Source: Candidatus Eiseniibacteriota bacterium (GTDB lineage: Bacteria > Joyebacterota > Joyebacteria > Joyebacterales > Joyebacteraceae). Taken from it: 7,460 nucleotides of DNA. Below the pieces are notes generated by a model. That model did no database searches. It saw nothing but the letters and a program-made list of their open reading frames with translations, and was not told the origin of the DNA. The translations under genes were made by a program, and so were the position numbers. The stretch lies in contig JAUWBY010000106.1 in NCBI GenBank assembly GCA_030609605.1, positions 1 through 7,460 on the forward strand, written 5' to 3'. This document shows, piece by piece, positions 5,695 through 7,460 of this stretch. How positions within the stretch are numbered: position 1 is the stretch's first letter; each line of letters begins with the position of its first letter.

Positions 5695-6209
5695 CGCGGC
5701 TCCGGATCTGTTGCATGTGAGTCAGGCGGCTCAGGTGGCGACGGGGGGGCAGGTCGCTCAGGCGCGGAGTCCGGTGCCCCTTGATGCCGTGGCTCGTCCC
5801 GCGCGACATGATCGCCCATGATCCTAGCTTCCGGGTCGACCCACGTCGTGCCAGCGTCCTCGATGAGGTCGCCCTTGATGACGCCGTATACTTTGAGGTT
5901 GCCGCCGCGGTTCTGCACGTCGCCAGCCACAGCCCCACGGATTGTCGTATCTCCGCTCTCGATCAGAAGGTCGCCGCTGATGGCTCCGTCCACTGTGAGA
6001 GTCCCGGCCAGCTGAGTGGCGTCTCCGGCGAGAGCTCCGCGGAGTATGGTCTCGCCGTCCTCCATGATCAGGTCCCCGGAGCAGGCGCCGTTGAGACTGA
6101 GCCTACCGCCCTTGATCACTGCTATGTCTCCGACACACGATCCGTTCATTGCCTGGTCGCCGTCGACGACCATTCCTCCGCTTATCACCCCTCCGCGCAC
6201 GTGCTTCAT
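5691..6209 (-). CDS. bactofilin-like beta-solenoid protein with Pro-rich tail
   Basis: A 172-aa protein with no signal peptide or membrane segment. Residues 23-133 are built of about six rungs of 17 residues (the first 18) with the pattern G-x-x-x-G-D-x5-G-x5, for example GACSGD, GALAGD, GAISGD, GAVAGD, GVIKGD. This fits a right-handed beta-solenoid of the bactofilin (polymer-forming cytoskeletal) type. A YvlB-like DUF4097 solenoid is the main alternative. Residues 134-172 are Pro/Asp/Glu-rich and probably disordered, as bactofilin tails often are. ATG at 6209 has AGGAG eight bases upstream (6218-6222). A GTG at 6266 would add 19 residues and has a weaker site. It is the third gene of the DUF2089 operon and probably a polymerising scaffold at the cell envelope, which is inferred. 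Its stop overlaps that of the facing gene. Confidence 0.75.
   Translation of the reverse strand: MKHVRGGVISGGMVVDGDQAMNGSCVGDIAVIKGGRLSLNGACSGDLIMEDGETILRGALAGDATQLAGTLTVDGAISGDLLIESGDTTIRGAVAGDVQNRGGNLKVYGVIKGDLIEDAGTTWVDPEARIMGDHVARDEPRHQGAPDSAPERPAPPSPPEPPDSHATDPEPR
5811..6143 (-). repeat. 51-base coding repeat (17-residue solenoid rungs)
   Basis: Within the bactofilin-like gene, the G-x-x-x-G-D motif recurs every 17 codons (once 18). At DNA level the copies are clearly diverged, so this is an old protein repeat rather than a recent tandem expansion. Confidence 0.75.
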
Positions 6210-6291
6210 CCTGTCGACTCCTGTTTCAATGCATTCAACGATGGTGTTCTCCAAGGGCGCGTCCACGACCCTGGAGACAGAAGATCCTCGG

Positions 6292-6882
6292 CTACTCCAG
6301 AGTGATGGTGACGTGCTCGCCGTCTTCCTCGTCGCGTACCTCGAGGATCGTCCCGTCGAAGCTCGGGTCCTGCGCCATCTTCAGGATCTTCTCTATGTCG
6401 ATATCGAGGTTGTCATCGAGCACTTCCTTCACTTCGTCCATGGATTCGTGCAGCGCCTCAGAGACAGTTGCCTCGACCCGGGTGCCGAACTCATCACCCA
6501 TGTCGAGACCGTCCATTGCGGCATCGAACTCCTTCATCCCTGCGCGGAACTCCCGCCGCGCACGTGCCTTGGCAGCGCGGGCCTTCGCCTTGGCCTCTCG
6601 GAGCCTCGTACGGAGCTCCTTGCGATGGCCGTTCGACACACGGAAGCCTGACGCGTGCGGCGCGAACTTGAATCCGAACTTGAGGAGAGCGAGGGGGATT
6701 TTGACGTCCACTTTCTTCTGGCCGTCTTCCTCAACCTTGATGTGCAGCCATTTGCGCCTGGTCTGCCGCTCGTTCGGCTTCGACTCGGCCCTGTCGAGTG
6801 CGGATATCAGTCTGTTCGCCTCGTCGGCGGTGATCTTCCCGTTCTCGAGAAGCGTGAGTATTCTCAGGGTTTCTTCCTTCAT
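6292..6882 (-). CDS. YvlB/LiaX N-terminal-type SHOCT-like domain protein
   Basis: A 196-aa, probably cytoplasmic protein. Residues 1-30 (ETLRILTLLENGKITADEAN core) form the SHOCT-like helical module found at the start of YvlB/LiaX and at the end of DUF2089 proteins. A second conserved block, KWLHIKVEEDG...VDVKIPLALLKFGFKFAP (44-75), and the C-terminal TILEVRDEEDGEHVTITLE (178-196) resemble the usual companions of this module. Between them lies a long Ala/Lys/Arg-rich helix (about 86-113), likely coiled coil or nucleic-acid/membrane-contacting, then an acidic stretch. The DUF4097 solenoid that follows this module in YvlB is missing; a solenoid is encoded separately downstream. The start at 6882 has AAGGAG nine to ten bases upstream. 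The open frame continues to 7041 but shows no domain there. Role: inferred partner of the DUF2089 regulator, possibly in envelope stress. Confidence 0.78.
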   Translation of the reverse strand: MKEETLRILTLLENGKITADEANRLISALDRAESKPNERQTRRKWLHIKVEEDGQKKVDVKIPLALLKFGFKFAPHASGFRVSNGHRKELRTRLREAKAKARAAKARARREFRAGMKEFDAAMDGLDMGDEFGTRVEATVSEALHESMDEVKEVLDDNLDIDIEKILKMAQDPSFDGTILEVRDEEDGEHVTITLE

Positions 6883-6997
6883 GCCTTCCGTCTCCTTGGG
6901 TGAGGTGTGTCTCCTGAACTCCGTCGGGGGGGCCGCGTGCGCCGTACGTGAGGGAGCAACGTTCGGCCACAGGTCCGGGGTAGGGCAGACGGCGACG

Positions 6998-7372
6998 CTA
7001 AGCGGCCGCGTCATCCAGTTTCCGTACGAACTCATCCGCATCGATCTCTCCTCGTTCGAGTCTTGCCAGGAGTTCCTCTCTGAACTTCGGATCTAGATCC
7101 GGCTCAGGCGTGAAGCCGAGTTTTCTGACGATCTCATCGAGCCTGCTTCGAACGGTGGGGTAGGAAATGCTGAACTCGCGCTCGAGTTCCTTGAGATTGC
7201 CACGCGACTTGAGGAAGATCTTGACCATCTGAAGCTGCGTCCCGGTGAGAACCGAGAAGGCGCAGGTCTCAAAGCTTCCACGAATCGTGACTTCGCAGGA
7301 AGGGCACTCCAGCTCACGAATGACAAGTTCCCCGCCGCAGACTGGGCAGGCTTCTGGTGACCGATGAATCAT
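6998..7372 (-). CDS. DUF2089 family zinc-ribbon / HTH regulator
   Basis: A 124-aa protein of the DUF2089 family. An N-terminal zinc ribbon uses C9/C12 (CPVCGG) and C23/C26 (CPSC). A helix-turn-helix region follows (about 43-86: FLKSRGNLKELEREF, SISYPTVRSRLDEIV, RKLGF), similar to sigma-region-4 or response-regulator HTHs. The C-terminal part (96-121: ELLARLERGEIDADEFVRKL) is a SHOCT-like module like the one opening the next gene. ATG at 7372 was chosen because AGGAGGTGA lies directly upstream (7375-7383); the frame continues upstream to an in-frame start at 7423, which would overlap the promoter. It is the first gene of a three-gene operon with 115-base and 82-base spacers. It probably regulates its own promoter, given the repeats in the leader. 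The ligand or signal is unknown. Confidence 0.85.
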   Translation of the reverse strand: MIHRSPEACPVCGGELVIRELECPSCEVTIRGSFETCAFSVLTGTQLQMVKIFLKSRGNLKELEREFSISYPTVRSRLDEIVRKLGFTPEPDLDPKFREELLARLERGEIDADEFVRKLDDAAA

Positions 7373-7387
7373 ATTCACCTCCTGGAG

Positions 7388-7421
7388 ATTGACAAACATT
7401 GACAATATCAAGTTCGATATC
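7388..7421 (-). promoter_or_regulatory. candidate operator: phased ATTGACAA repeats and ATATC/GATAT inverted repeat
   Basis: ATTGACAA occurs at 7388-7395 and 7398-7405, exactly ten bases apart, one helical turn. The second copy extends to the nine-base palindrome ATTGACAAT. Next to it ATATC (7405-7409) and GATAT (7416-7420) form an inverted repeat around the expected transcription start. The same TTGACA core, reversed, is the -35 box. The layout between promoter and start codon suits a repressor; the DUF2089 protein is the obvious candidate. Confidence 0.45.
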
Positions 7422-7425
7422 ACTA

Positions 7426-7454
7426 ATCTTAAACCCCCGACACAGCAATGTCAA
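7426..7454 (-). promoter_or_regulatory. sigma70-type promoter of the DUF2089 operon
   Basis: Read on the minus strand, a perfect -35 TTGACA (7454-7449) is followed by a 17-base spacer and the -10 TAAGAT (7431-7426, four of six consensus bases). Transcription would start near 7419, leaving a leader of about 47 bases. This AT-rich island contrasts with the GC-rich coding regions around it. Confidence 0.75.
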
Positions 7455-7460
7455 GATATT

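Noticed and set aside
6149..7096. A 315-codon plus-strand frame opposite the DUF2089 operon
   Set aside because: It is longer than the genes it opposes, but it is Ser/Arg-rich and low in complexity, the usual antisense shadow of GC-rich genes. The minus-strand frames show clear family motifs and ribosome sites.
1..7460. CRISPR array, tRNA, rRNA, insertion sequence or phage genes
   Set aside because: No regularly spaced repeats, tRNA-like cloverleaf, transposase-like frame or terminal inverted repeats flanking a gene were seen.

Overview
The window has the look of a GC-rich bacterial chromosome. It opens with the tail of a secreted protein ending in an NPFNP-type FlgD-like Ig domain, and its middle is filled by two large secreted, Trp/Asp-rich beta proteins. 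That combination, together with a DUF2089 / YvlB-like regulatory cluster, suggests the FCB superphylum or a neighbouring candidate phylum (Eisenbacteria or Krumholzibacteriota type). This placement is inference only: the window has no rRNA or other marker gene.

Left part (1-2760, + strand). A C-terminal fragment of an exported protein is followed by a G/C hairpin. Next come two adjacent but dissimilar class I SAM-dependent methyltransferases, 15 bases apart, both starting at TTG behind strong Shine-Dalgarno sites. After a 139-base gap comes a small FmdB-type zinc-ribbon protein, closed by a good Rho-independent terminator.

Middle (2760-5694, + strand). An extended -10 promoter precedes a tandem pair of paralogous secreted proteins of 455 and 456 aa. 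The two genes share their signal-peptide layout, two-domain architecture, a C-terminal SPYxxF motif and a 52-base leader that was duplicated with them. The second copy carries, inside its variable tail, a near-perfect three-way-junction inverted repeat of 53 bases. Its stop codon overlaps that of the convergent operon in the palindrome CTAG.

Right part (7460-5691, - strand). A clear sigma70-type promoter (TTGACA, 17 bases, TAAGAT) with helically phased ATTGACAA repeats drives three genes. The first is a DUF2089 zinc-ribbon/HTH regulator with a C-terminal SHOCT-like module. The second starts with the same kind of SHOCT-like module, as in YvlB/LiaX. The third is a bactofilin-like beta-solenoid with about six 17-residue rungs and a Pro-rich tail. 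The set resembles a YvlB/LiaX-type envelope-response locus in which the N-terminal module and the beta-solenoid are separate genes. It is the most system-like content of the window, and its function is unproven.
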